From Treponema sp. (GTDB lineage Bacteria > Spirochaetota > Spirochaetia > Treponematales > Breznakiellaceae), in assembly GCA_009786625.1 (NCBI GenBank), contig WQRT01000039.1:1-6626 (forward strand): DNA of 6,626 nt, in the 5' to 3' direction. Numbering within the stretch: position 1 is the first letter of the stretch; each line of letters begins with the position of its first letter. Below, in pieces: positions 1 to 6,078 of this stretch. Position numbers and translations under genes: made by a program. The notes under the pieces are model-generated. The model saw only the letters and a program-made list of their open reading frames with translations. It made no database searches and was not told where the DNA came from.

Positions 1-561
1 TATGAATCGCCGTTATACATCGTGGATATGCCAAATATGAAACTTTTAGATCTCAGGTTTCAAGCAAGAAAAATGAGAACCCAAAATCAAGTGGAGATTA
101 TCTTTATAGATTATTTGGGTCTTATCGGGCATGAAAATAATTTTATACCGCGTTATGAGCAGATCTCAGAAATATCAAGATCGCTTAAAAGCCTTGCGCG
201 GGAGCTTCATATTCCTGTTGTGGTTCTCTGCCAGCTAAACCGCGATGCTCATAACGAAGTACCTACTCTGGCGAACCTGAGGGATTCTGGTTCGATAGAA
301 CAGGACGCGGATTTGGTGTTATTCCTGCATAAAGTGCTGCCAAAGAAGAGTAAAAAGGAAAAGGAAGAAGAACCCGGACCTGTCGATCTAATCCCGACTG
401 ATCTAATTATCGCGAAGCAGAGAAACGGCCCTATTGGAGTGGTCAATCTACAATTAGTCGCCAAATTTGCCAAATTTACGCCGTTATTAAAACCGCACAC
501 CGCTATAAACCCGCAGCAGACTCAGCCGGGTAATAACAAAGAAGCGGATATAAAAGAATAA
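1..561 (+). CDS. dnaB: Replicative DNA helicase DnaB, C-terminal part (5' end outside window)
   Basis: DnaB is the hexameric, ATP-driven helicase that unwinds DNA at the replication fork. The frame is open from base 1, so the visible 186 residues are only the end of a protein usually about 450 long; the GTG at 22 and the ATGs at 28 and 37 are internal codons. Visible in order are the Walker B strand (IIFIDYLGLI), the helix EISRSLKSLARELHIP, the strand and DNA-loop region VVVLCQLNRDAH, the highly conserved LRDSGSIEQDAD segment, and IIAKQRNGPIG, which carries the arginine-finger region of the family. A lysine/glutamate-rich loop (KKSKKEKEEE) separates the last two blocks, and a hydrophilic Pro/Gln/Asn-rich tail of about 28 residues follows the domain. 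The usual DYLQL motif reads DYLGL here. The RecA-like core is otherwise intact. TAA stop at 559-561, with no clear terminator hairpin behind it. Confidence 0.95.
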   Translation, partial: YESPLYIVDMPNMKLLDLRFQARKMRTQNQVEIIFIDYLGLIGHENNFIPRYEQISEISRSLKSLARELHIPVVVLCQLNRDAHNEVPTLANLRDSGSIEQDADLVLFLHKVLPKKSKKEKEEEPGPVDLIPTDLIIAKQRNGPIGVVNLQLVAKFAKFTPLLKPHTAINPQQTQPGNNKEADIKE

Positions 562-569
562 TACAAAAA

Positions 570-581
570 ATACACTTGTAT
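570..581. promoter_or_regulatory. Operator-like palindrome over the -35 region of the comFB promoter
   Basis: ATACA-CT-TGTAT is a perfect 5-base inverted repeat around a 2-base centre. A second ATACAA lies at 561-566 and is the exact inverse of TTGTAT at 576-581. The palindrome overlaps the -35 hexamer of the promoter below, which is where a repressor or activator could bind. This is seen in sequence only; in AT-rich DNA such a short repeat can arise by chance. Confidence 0.3.
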
Positions 582-605
582 ATTTATGCGAAAATTTGAT
601 ATAAT
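576..605 (+). promoter_or_regulatory. Sigma-70-type promoter of comFB with extended -10
   Basis: A perfect TATAAT at 600-605 is preceded by TG and one base (597-599), giving the full extended -10 TGNTATAAT. The best -35 is TTGTAT at 576-581, matching three of six consensus bases with an 18-base spacer; a weak -35 is typical when the -10 is extended. Transcription would start near 611-613, giving a leader of about 77 bases before the comFB start. It lies after the dnaB stop, so comFB need not depend on dnaB transcription. Confidence 0.7.
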
Positions 606-612
606 ATCTAAT

Positions 613-630
613 CTGCCGTGTGAACGGCGG
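613..630 (+). promoter_or_regulatory. Leader hairpin with GNRA tetraloop upstream of comFB
   Basis: CTGCCGT (613-619) pairs with ACGGCGG (624-630) in a 7-base-pair stem including one G-U, closed by a GTGA loop of the GNRA class at 620-623. It would form the extreme 5' end of the comFB transcript if the promoter at 576-605 is right. A weaker stem with four G-U pairs may form at 643-650/659-666 around TTTTAAAC, and GCCG at 615-618 could instead pair with CGGC at 647-650, followed by TTTT. I do not recognise a known riboswitch. The hairpin may simply stabilise the mRNA 5' end. Confidence 0.45.
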
Positions 631-679
631 GAATAATCTCGATGGGCGGCTTTTAAACGCTGTCTGTCAACAATTATAC

Positions 680-683
680 GGAG
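680..683 (+). promoter_or_regulatory. Ribosome binding site that decides the comFB start
   Basis: GGAG at 680-683 abuts the ATG at 684 with no spacer, but sits 6 bases before the ATG at 690. Only the second gives a workable spacing, so translation most likely starts at 690. Confidence 0.7.
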
Positions 684-689
684 ATGTGT

Positions 690-986
690 ATGGCTTTTAC
701 TGACGATTATAATTTTGATCTTTTAAAAAATGAAGCGGAAAATCTTGTTATCCGCGAGCTGGAGCTGCAGCTTAAAACGCAGCCTGAGGATATGTGCCGC
801 TGTAATGAATGTGTTGTTGACATTGCCGCGATCACACTCAATTCAATCAGGCCGTTATACCGTTTCTCTTTACTCGGAACGCTTTACGCTTCTCAGAGAA
901 TGTCTGAACAGGCTTACACCGACGGTGTAAAAGACGCCGTCGCAAGAGCTATAGATAAAGTCAGAAGAAACCCGGCTCACGATTAA
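690..986 (+). CDS. ComFB-domain zinc-binding protein, putative cyclic-dinucleotide receptor
   Basis: A 98-residue soluble protein of the ComFB family, named after the late-competence gene of Bacillus subtilis. Seen directly: an N-terminal helix (NFDLLKNEAENLVIRELELQ) followed by the family core C36-x-C38-x2-C41-x2-D44, then AAITLN and RPLYRFSLLGTLY. These match the family pattern CxCxxCxxD-(A)LN-(P)xY-(G)xxY. The cysteines would bind zinc, as in the B. subtilis protein. Established elsewhere: ComFB domains such as cyanobacterial CdgR have been reported to bind cyclic di-GMP, so a signalling role is more likely than DNA uptake; no comFA or comFC lies nearby. The ATG at 690 is preferred over 684 because of RBS spacing, so the first two residues of the longer reading are probably not made. 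It has its own promoter after dnaB, and its TAA overlaps the stop of the convergent propeller gene. Confidence 0.85.
   Translation: MAFTDDYNFDLLKNEAENLVIRELELQLKTQPEDMCRCNECVVDIAAITLNSIRPLYRFSLLGTLYASQRMSEQAYTDGVKDAVARAIDKVRRNPAHD
916..941. repeat. Nested inverted repeats inside comFB near its 3' end
   Basis: GACGGTGT (921-928) and ACGCCGTC (934-941) form an 8-base-pair stem with one G-U and a 5-base loop. The overlapping ACACC-GAC-GGTGT at 916-928 is a competing perfect 5-base stem. Neither strand has a T-run after it, so it is not a standard intrinsic terminator. It lies just beyond the end of the convergent minus-strand operon and might slow polymerase there, or be a coincidence of coding sequence. 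Confidence 0.35.
983..986. other. Shared convergent stop codons (TTAA)
   Basis: The palindrome TTAA gives TAA at 984-986 for comFB on the plus strand and TAA at 985-983 for the propeller gene on the minus strand. The two coding regions therefore overlap tail to tail, and any terminator must lie inside the opposing gene. Confidence 0.95.
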
Positions 987-2938
987 CGTCTGTTTTTTTC
1001 GATTGATCTGCCGCCGCTCGTAAAAATCCACCTGTTTCCGTAATGGCTGAAGGCGGCGAGTACCGCGCCTGTTGTATTATCGTGCCATGTTATGCTGCCT
1101 TCGCTGTCTAGGCTTATAAAAAAATCATCATTTCCAAGTATTCTTACAGGAAGCCCCGATGTTCTTTCAAACGGGGTACTGGATGTAATGAACGCTCCTT
1201 CGCTGTCACAGGAAATGGCGATATTTCCCGATGACTGCGCAAGTGAATAAAAATGCGCTTCCGAGTGATATACAAATATTCTGGATGAATTATTTAGATT
1301 GATAAATAACGTGTTCATTCCGCCTGTAGTTCTTTCGGCTGCGGCCGCGAATAAACCGGAAACGCCGGGGTACACGGATAATCCCGCCTGTACCGGATGG
1401 AAGTAAGAAATGGTTTCCCCTGTGCGGATATTCAAAGAAATAAACGGACTGTTATTACTGATTACGCTGCAGCTAAGCGCGATATTATCATTGTTTATAA
1501 AGACTGCGTTTATCGCTCCTGTAAACGAGAAATTATAATCTGTTCCCGCGGCCGGGCTTGAGTTTAATATAACATCAAGATTTCTAACAGTTAAACTGCC
1601 TCTTGAATCTAAGGTAAGCAGCCTGTTTGATGAAGCCGCAATTGCGCGTAACGGAAAACGGCCTGAAAGGATGTCAAGATTAATTTCGTTAGACAGGCTG
1701 TCGACAAGCTGCGGCGCCGGATTTACGTTTGCCGCCTGCCACAGGATGAAATAATCCTGGCCCAGAAATGAAAAAGAGCTTATTCTGTTGTAGCTATTTT
1801 TATTTAAAAATGAAAGTGAAGTGGAATTGTTAATATTTCTGTAATCAAGAGGCAGGTGGAATAATTCTCCGTTTTCGTTAATCACCGCGATGTGCGATTC
1901 ACCCGCCGCAATATCCTTTATACGGAGTTGATAGTTAAAAGTAAAAGGCATAACCCTGTTTTGCTGCCCAAGGCGGAAAATGCCGCCTTCGACGGAGCCG
2001 AAATAAAATGAATCGCTGTTTAGAAATACGCTGACGCGGCCTGTTTGAGAAAGTTGGATTTGCTCATGCCGCCTTTGAAGAAGTTTAGCGTCTCTATCCA
2101 CACCGTAACGGTAGATAGACGCTTGATTTCCTCTTTGCTCCAGAACAAAAAAACCGTCGTTATCTGGGTTAAGAAGAATATCTCTTGCGGTATCGCTGCG
2201 GCTGTCCAATAAATCCCCTGAGGCTGCGTCAACAAGAAGAAGACCTTCCGCGGAAATGCCAGCGAGAAAACGATTATTGCCGAAAGCTATAATGCCTGAC
2301 ATAAAACCGGGGGCTTCAAAACTGCCTGTTACGGAAAGTGATACCAAATCAAGGTAGAGTATCTTTCCCGCTAACGCCGATCTGTTATCGTAATTTTCAT
2401 GTTCCGCCTGATAGATAAGCATATTCCGTTCGGCACGGCCTGTGACCGCGAAAGAGACAGAGCCTCTCGGTATCGCGGGAGTTGAATAAATGTTTCCTGT
2501 CACAGAATCAAGAAGGACAAGAGTTTCGCCGTTAAAATTCGCTGCTATTATATAACTTCCGCCGGCGGAATAATTTATATATGTTACAGGCGATGATGAG
2601 AATACCGAGAAAAGCCTTCTTTTCTCCGCGTAGTTCCATACGGAAATTTTATAGTATGAATCGCCTGACTCGATAATACAAATTTCGTTATTAACAGGAT
2701 GCACAACCATTGATTGAATTTTATATGTAGTAAGCTGAAAACGGTCGACAGATGTTCTTTGATTTGCGTCCCATGTTACAAGAAAACCATCTTCCGCGCT
2801 GCTGTATACCGCGTTTCCTCTGTGAAAAATGCCCGTAACGCTGCCTCTGTGACCGCCTGTGTTGTTTGAAAAAACTTGAGCCGCCGAAAAAAATAATAAG
2901 AGAATAACAGTGGTTTTTATAATCAATGTATTTTTCAT
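983..2938 (-). CDS. Exported WD40-like beta-propeller protein of unknown function
   Basis: A 651-residue protein with an N-terminal signal peptide (MKNTLIIK, then a hydrophobic stretch to about residue 20, with likely cleavage after VFS at 22-24). There is no lipobox cysteine, so it should be periplasmic or surface-released rather than a lipoprotein. The mature part begins with clear WD40-like blades: HRGSVTGIF...EDGFLVTWD at about 30-57, a second around HPVNNEICI...KISVWNY at 80-103, and a third around SAGGSYIIAANFNGETLVLLD at 124-144. Less regular strand-rich repeats continue to the end (for example RLLTLDSRGSLTVRNLD, and DDFFISLDSEGSITWHD near the C-terminus), enough for one or two propellers. 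No catalytic motif was seen. Such propellers usually act as protein-binding scaffolds. Its ATG overlaps the TGA of the upstream CpXC gene as ATGA, and it lacks a strong Shine-Dalgarno, so translation is probably coupled. It is the last gene of the minus-strand operon. Confidence 0.85.
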   Translation of the reverse strand: MKNTLIIKTTVILLLFFSAAQVFSNNTGGHRGSVTGIFHRGNAVYSSAEDGFLVTWDANQRTSVDRFQLTTYKIQSMVVHPVNNEICIIESGDSYYKISVWNYAEKRRLFSVFSSSPVTYINYSAGGSYIIAANFNGETLVLLDSVTGNIYSTPAIPRGSVSFAVTGRAERNMLIYQAEHENYDNRSALAGKILYLDLVSLSVTGSFEAPGFMSGIIAFGNNRFLAGISAEGLLLVDAASGDLLDSRSDTARDILLNPDNDGFFVLEQRGNQASIYRYGVDRDAKLLQRRHEQIQLSQTGRVSVFLNSDSFYFGSVEGGIFRLGQQNRVMPFTFNYQLRIKDIAAGESHIAVINENGELFHLPLDYRNINNSTSLSFLNKNSYNRISSFSFLGQDYFILWQAANVNPAPQLVDSLSNEINLDILSGRFPLRAIAASSNRLLTLDSRGSLTVRNLDVILNSSPAAGTDYNFSFTGAINAVFINNDNIALSCSVISNNSPFISLNIRTGETISYFHPVQAGLSVYPGVSGLFAAAAERTTGGMNTLFINLNNSSRIFVYHSEAHFYSLAQSSGNIAISCDSEGAFITSSTPFERTSGLPVRILGNDDFFISLDSEGSITWHDNTTGAVLAAFSHYGNRWIFTSGGRSIEKNRR

Positions 2939-3552
2939 TTTAACGCTTCATGACGCAGTAAATTTTGAACCGAAAGATATGATCTTACGCGCAGCGAAAC
3001 GTAGATGTTTTTTTTCGGATGCTTTAAATATTCAGAGAGAGTTCTGTCATACAAATCACATGGTATTCGCATAACGGCAATCTCACCCTGCCTTAACCCT
3101 TCAAGATGGAACTCTATCCCTGAAGGCCCGTAATTGTGGTACCATGCATTAATATCATTGTCAGGATAATTTTCTTCCGCCTTGGCGAGAATAAATGACT
3201 TTATAGTCTCTACAGCTACAGGTTCAAGACCGTCTTTTAAAACTGCCAGGCGATCTGACATTTCTCTGAAACTGATAACGGTTTCATGCTGCGGATTATC
3301 TTTTTTATTTATATAAAATTGGCCTCTTTCAAGTTCGGGAATTACCTGCAGTTTATAATTCTTTGATTTCCATAAGAACATTACCCTGTATTCGGGTTTA
3401 TGTATTTTTGCGCATGAAGGGCAGGTGTAGCACATGAAAGTTCCGCTGAAAATTTTATCAAGAACATCCGGCTCTTTATCTATATCTATTTCTTCGTCAT
3501 ATTCAATAAGCAGATTATATCCGCAAAAGCATTTTATGTTTTCTTTTATCAT
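2935..3552 (-). CDS. CpXC-domain protein, putative zinc-binding, function unknown
   Basis: A 205-residue cytoplasmic protein with no signal peptide or membrane segment. The N-terminal half fits the CpXC family: a first metal knuckle C8-F-C10-G, an acidic linker (YDEEIDIDKEP), KIFSG, a second knuckle C44-P-S-C47 with an extra C41, then EYRVMFLW. The later FREMSDRLAVLKDGLEPVAVETIKSFILAKAEE segment matches the helical region found after the zinc domain in full-length CpXC proteins. The C-terminal part (about 140-205) is a mixed domain that I do not recognise. The first knuckle is C-x-C rather than the usual C-P-x-C, so its metal site may differ. The function of the family is not established. The gene starts 16 bases after rseP behind a strong AGGGAGG, and its TGA overlaps the start of the propeller gene, so it is probably made together with both. 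Confidence 0.8.
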   Translation of the reverse strand: MIKENIKCFCGYNLLIEYDEEIDIDKEPDVLDKIFSGTFMCYTCPSCAKIHKPEYRVMFLWKSKNYKLQVIPELERGQFYINKKDNPQHETVISFREMSDRLAVLKDGLEPVAVETIKSFILAKAEENYPDNDINAWYHNYGPSGIEFHLEGLRQGEIAVMRIPCDLYDRTLSEYLKHPKKNIYVSLRVRSYLSVQNLLRHEALK

Positions 3553-3556
3553 AAAA

Positions 3557-3563
3557 CCTCCCT
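3557..3563 (-). promoter_or_regulatory. Strong Shine-Dalgarno of the CpXC gene
   Basis: On the minus strand AGGGAGG is followed by TTTT and the ATG at 3552. It is the longest anti-16S match among the minus-strand gene starts here and fixes the start. It suggests the CpXC protein is translated independently and perhaps well, unlike dxr and the propeller gene, which lack such a site. Confidence 0.85.
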
Positions 3564-3568
3564 TTAAA

Positions 3569-4912
3569 TCACTGGCGGATAAAAAATAATATATCGCCGA
3601 AAACAGCCAAAACCAATAAGCCGAAAATTATGACCATGCCGCAATTTTGAAAAACCGATATAGCTTTCGGCGGTATCGGTTTCCTTCTTATCCATTCAAT
3701 AATAAAAAGGATAATCATGCCGCCGTCGATAATGGGAAGGGGAAGGAGATTCATTACGCAAAGAGCGATAGAAATAAGAGAGAGAAATTCCATAGTAGAA
3801 CGAAGAGCGGTTCCCAATCCCTGTCCAAACCCCTGCGCCGCCATGTCTCCGATCATGTACGTTATGCGGACAGGCCCTGATACAGCGCTTGTTAAATCTA
3901 TTCCCATAAAGAGCAGTCTTAAACTTTTTAATGATACAACGAGTGTTTTATAACCTTCAGAAAATCCTTTAACGACAGCAGCGGGAATTGAAAGACGCCC
4001 TGTGTGATATTGAATTGATTTCCACGAGAATCCAAGCTCTCCCTCAAGGTCTTCCTCGCTTATTTCAGTTTTAAGGCGGATGCCGTCTCTTTCATATTCT
4101 ATAAAAAGATTCTGCCGATCCTGCCTAGCAGTCATAAAATCAACGCTGTTTGAAACGTCATAGCCGTTAGCTGAAATTATTACATCACCGTTTTTCAATC
4201 CCGCGCGGCTGGCGGCGCTTTGCGGTTTTACGTTATCGATCACGGGTTCTGCCCAGAAAGATACGCCGATTCTTCCGGCGCCGCTTGACTTATCAAGAGC
4301 CGGTGTAACATTTAATGTAATAATTTCGCCGTTACGCTCGACAGTTATACGAAGAGGTTTATTTGGATTAAGGATTATATTTTCCTGAATCTCATGGTAG
4401 TAGGTAACCGGTTTTGAACCTATTGCAATAATCCTGTCGCCTGTTTTAAGTCCGGCTTCGTCAGCAGGAAATGAAGAGCCGTATATCTGCGAAGCAAGAA
4501 CAATCTTGTTACCCAGAGTGTTAATCTCAAAGCCGAATCCCCACAAGAAGGAAAGAAGAAGTATAGCGAAAAGAAGGTTAAAAAAGGGACCTGCGAATGA
4601 TACAAGGATTCTCGCGGGAGGACTTGCCGCAAGGTAAGAGCCGTCCTGCGGTTTTACGCCGTTATCAAAATTATCGCAGAATTCTTTGTAATCATTCTCG
4701 CCTTTCATTTTGCAGTATCCGCCGATGGGAAACATTCCAAGGCGGTATTCAACAGAGCCGATTTTCTTTTTGATTATTGGATTTCCCCATCCAATAGAAA
4801 ACGCTTCAACATCGATTCCAACAAGCCTTGCCGCCAGAAAATGCCCCAGTTCGTGAACAAAAACAACAATTCCAAGCCCAAAAAGTCCAAGGGCGATCTT
4901 TACAATTAACAT
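3569..4912 (-). CDS. rseP: RseP-type site-2 intramembrane zinc metalloprotease
   Basis: A polytopic inner-membrane protease of the S2P family, which cuts substrates within the membrane, for example anti-sigma factors or leftover signal peptides. The 447 residues are the normal length. Seen in order: first membrane helix with the catalytic H20-E-L-G-H24 (zinc ligands H20 and H24, catalytic E21); a GYCKMKG loop; a second helix with the conserved G108-P-x-x-N112; PDZ domain 1 at about 145-205 (ADEAGLKTGDRI); PDZ domain 2 at about 220-290 (AASRAGLKNGDVI); SGPVRI at 345-350; and a third helix ending in N388-LLPLPIID396-GG, where D396 is the remaining zinc ligand. A last helix reaches the C-terminus. 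All active-site residues are present. The gene follows dxr after 57 bases. Its ATG has only a weak GGA about eight bases upstream, and the start is supported because the first helix and HELGH sit at the usual distance from it. Confidence 0.96.
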   Translation of the reverse strand: MLIVKIALGLFGLGIVVFVHELGHFLAARLVGIDVEAFSIGWGNPIIKKKIGSVEYRLGMFPIGGYCKMKGENDYKEFCDNFDNGVKPQDGSYLAASPPARILVSFAGPFFNLLFAILLLSFLWGFGFEINTLGNKIVLASQIYGSSFPADEAGLKTGDRIIAIGSKPVTYYHEIQENIILNPNKPLRITVERNGEIITLNVTPALDKSSGAGRIGVSFWAEPVIDNVKPQSAASRAGLKNGDVIISANGYDVSNSVDFMTARQDRQNLFIEYERDGIRLKTEISEEDLEGELGFSWKSIQYHTGRLSIPAAVVKGFSEGYKTLVVSLKSLRLLFMGIDLTSAVSGPVRITYMIGDMAAQGFGQGLGTALRSTMEFLSLISIALCVMNLLPLPIIDGGMIILFIIEWIRRKPIPPKAISVFQNCGMVIIFGLLVLAVFGDILFFIRQ

Positions 4913-4968
4913 AAATAATCCATGAAATATAATAACATATTCTTTTTTTTTATACCACAGAGAAAGAA
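4913..4968 (-). other. AT-rich gap between dxr and rseP
   Basis: This is the widest gap within the minus-strand operon. It is strongly AT-rich with a nine-base A run on the transcribed sense (T run at 4943-4951 on the plus strand). I see no hairpin, so no terminator. TATTAT-like hexamers could serve as a weak internal -10 for rseP, but no convincing -35 partner is visible. Confidence 0.4.
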
Positions 4969-6078
4969 TTAAGAATTTAGTTTAAGTGAATTAATTACTT
5001 TTGCCGCTATCTGCCTTGCATCGGCATCGGCTTTTAATACAGCGTCTATATCAAGATGAATTCCCATCCAGTCAGATTGAAGAACGTGTTCTGTTATTTT
5101 TGGTATATCTAAGAATTTTATTTTTTGTTCCAGAAAAGCGGCCGCAGCCATCTCGTTTGCCGCATTATACGCGCACGGATAGAGAGAGCCTTTTTCCGCC
5201 GCCTCCCAAGCCATTTTAAGCATGGGGAATTTTTGAGTATCAGGTTTTTTAAAATCAAGCGTTAGATTATCAAAATTAAGCTGCTCAAGCGAAGACGGAG
5301 TTACCATAGGCCAGAAAAGAGCGTCATGAATGGGATGGCGCATATCAGGTTTTGACGCTTGAGCGTAAATCACGCCGTTACAAAGGCGGATCATGGAGTG
5401 GATGATGCTTTGCGGATGAATAACAACTTTTATTTTAGATGAAGGCATATTAAAAAAATGGCAGGCCTCGATTATTTCCAAACCTTTATTTGCCATCGAC
5501 GCCGAATCAATTGTAATTTTATGCCCCATTTTCCATGTAGGGTGGGAAAGAGCGTCTTCTACTGTCACTTTTTCCATTTCATGTAAACTTAAATTTTTAA
5601 AAGGCCCACCTGAGGCGGTTAAAATCATTTCTGATATTGAACCTGTATAATTTTTTATTAAATTAAAAACAGCCGAGTGTTCAGAATCAACAGGAATTAT
5701 GTTAACATTTTTTTCTTTTGCCAGACCGATAATATATTCACCCGCCATGACAATGGTTTCCTTGTTGGCAAGAGCGAGACGGGAGCCCGCGTTGATTGCG
5801 GCAATGGACGGCTTAAGCCCCGCCGCGCCTGATATGCCATTAATGGTTATATCAGGTTTTATGTCATTTATGATTTCACACAGATTATCAGAGCCTGAGG
5901 TAAGAGCTGTAACGGCGCTCGGGAACTGCCTTGAAAGTTCTTCAAGTCCGCTTCGGTCTGAATGTGCGGACAGGAGGACTACATCAAACATTTCATTGTT
6001 ACGCGAAATTATATCAATCGAGCTTTTACCGATGGAACCTGTCGCCCCAAGAACGGCAAGGCGTTTTTTTTTTAACAT
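4969..6078 (-). CDS. dxr: 1-deoxy-D-xylulose 5-phosphate reductoisomerase
   Basis: Dxr converts 1-deoxy-D-xylulose 5-phosphate to 2-C-methyl-D-erythritol 4-phosphate with NADPH and a divalent metal, the first committed step of the MEP route to isoprenoids and the target of fosmidomycin. Seen: the NADPH-binding G11-ATGSIG17; ANKETIVMAG at 104-113; metal ligands D131-S-E133; the substrate segment ASGGPF at 155-160; HPTWKMGHKITIDSASMANKGLE at 179-201 with the third metal ligand E201; HPQSIIHSM at 221-229; and the C-terminal YNAANEMAAAAFL helix. All key residues are intact. At 369 residues it is a little shorter than the E. coli enzyme (398), mostly from compact loops. The gene overlaps the end of cdsA by 7 bases and has no Shine-Dalgarno, so it probably relies on translational coupling. 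Codons 3-5 are AAA AAA AAA within an A10 tract. Confidence 0.97.
   Translation of the reverse strand: MLKKKRLAVLGATGSIGKSSIDIISRNNEMFDVVLLSAHSDRSGLEELSRQFPSAVTALTSGSDNLCEIINDIKPDITINGISGAAGLKPSIAAINAGSRLALANKETIVMAGEYIIGLAKEKNVNIIPVDSEHSAVFNLIKNYTGSISEMILTASGGPFKNLSLHEMEKVTVEDALSHPTWKMGHKITIDSASMANKGLEIIEACHFFNMPSSKIKVVIHPQSIIHSMIRLCNGVIYAQASKPDMRHPIHDALFWPMVTPSSLEQLNFDNLTLDFKKPDTQKFPMLKMAWEAAEKGSLYPCAYNAANEMAAAAFLEQKIKFLDIPKITEHVLQSDWMGIHLDIDAVLKADADARQIAAKVINSLKLNS
6064..6073 (-). repeat. A10 homopolymer tract at the cdsA/dxr junction
   Basis: On the coding (minus) strand ten consecutive A bases span codons 2-5 of dxr and form part of the TAA stop of cdsA. Slippage by one base would shift dxr out of frame right after its start while leaving cdsA whole, since cdsA has already reached its stop. 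Whether it varies cannot be seen from one sequence. Confidence 0.9.

Noticed and set aside
22..24. GTG at 22 as a true start of a short helicase-like gene
   Set aside because: The frame is open to base 1 and the upstream residues (YESPLYIV) match the DnaB sequence before the Walker B strand, so the gene is cut by the window edge.
640..670. A perfect TTGACA on the minus strand (670-665), suggesting a divergent promoter
   Set aside because: At the right spacing the -10 position reads GCCCAT, nothing like TATAAT, and no minus-strand gene follows before the dnaB antisense.
612..689. Cyclic di-GMP (GEMM) riboswitch upstream of the ComFB gene
   Set aside because: The GNRA loop is suggestive, but the conserved GEMM sequence blocks are absent and the leader is short. 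It is kept only as an unclassified leader hairpin.
684..689. ATG at 684 as the comFB start
   Set aside because: The GGAG motif touches this ATG with no spacer; the ATG at 690 has proper 6-base spacing.
4943..4951. T-run after dxr as an intrinsic terminator
   Set aside because: It is a run of A on the transcribed sense of the minus-strand operon and has no hairpin before it.
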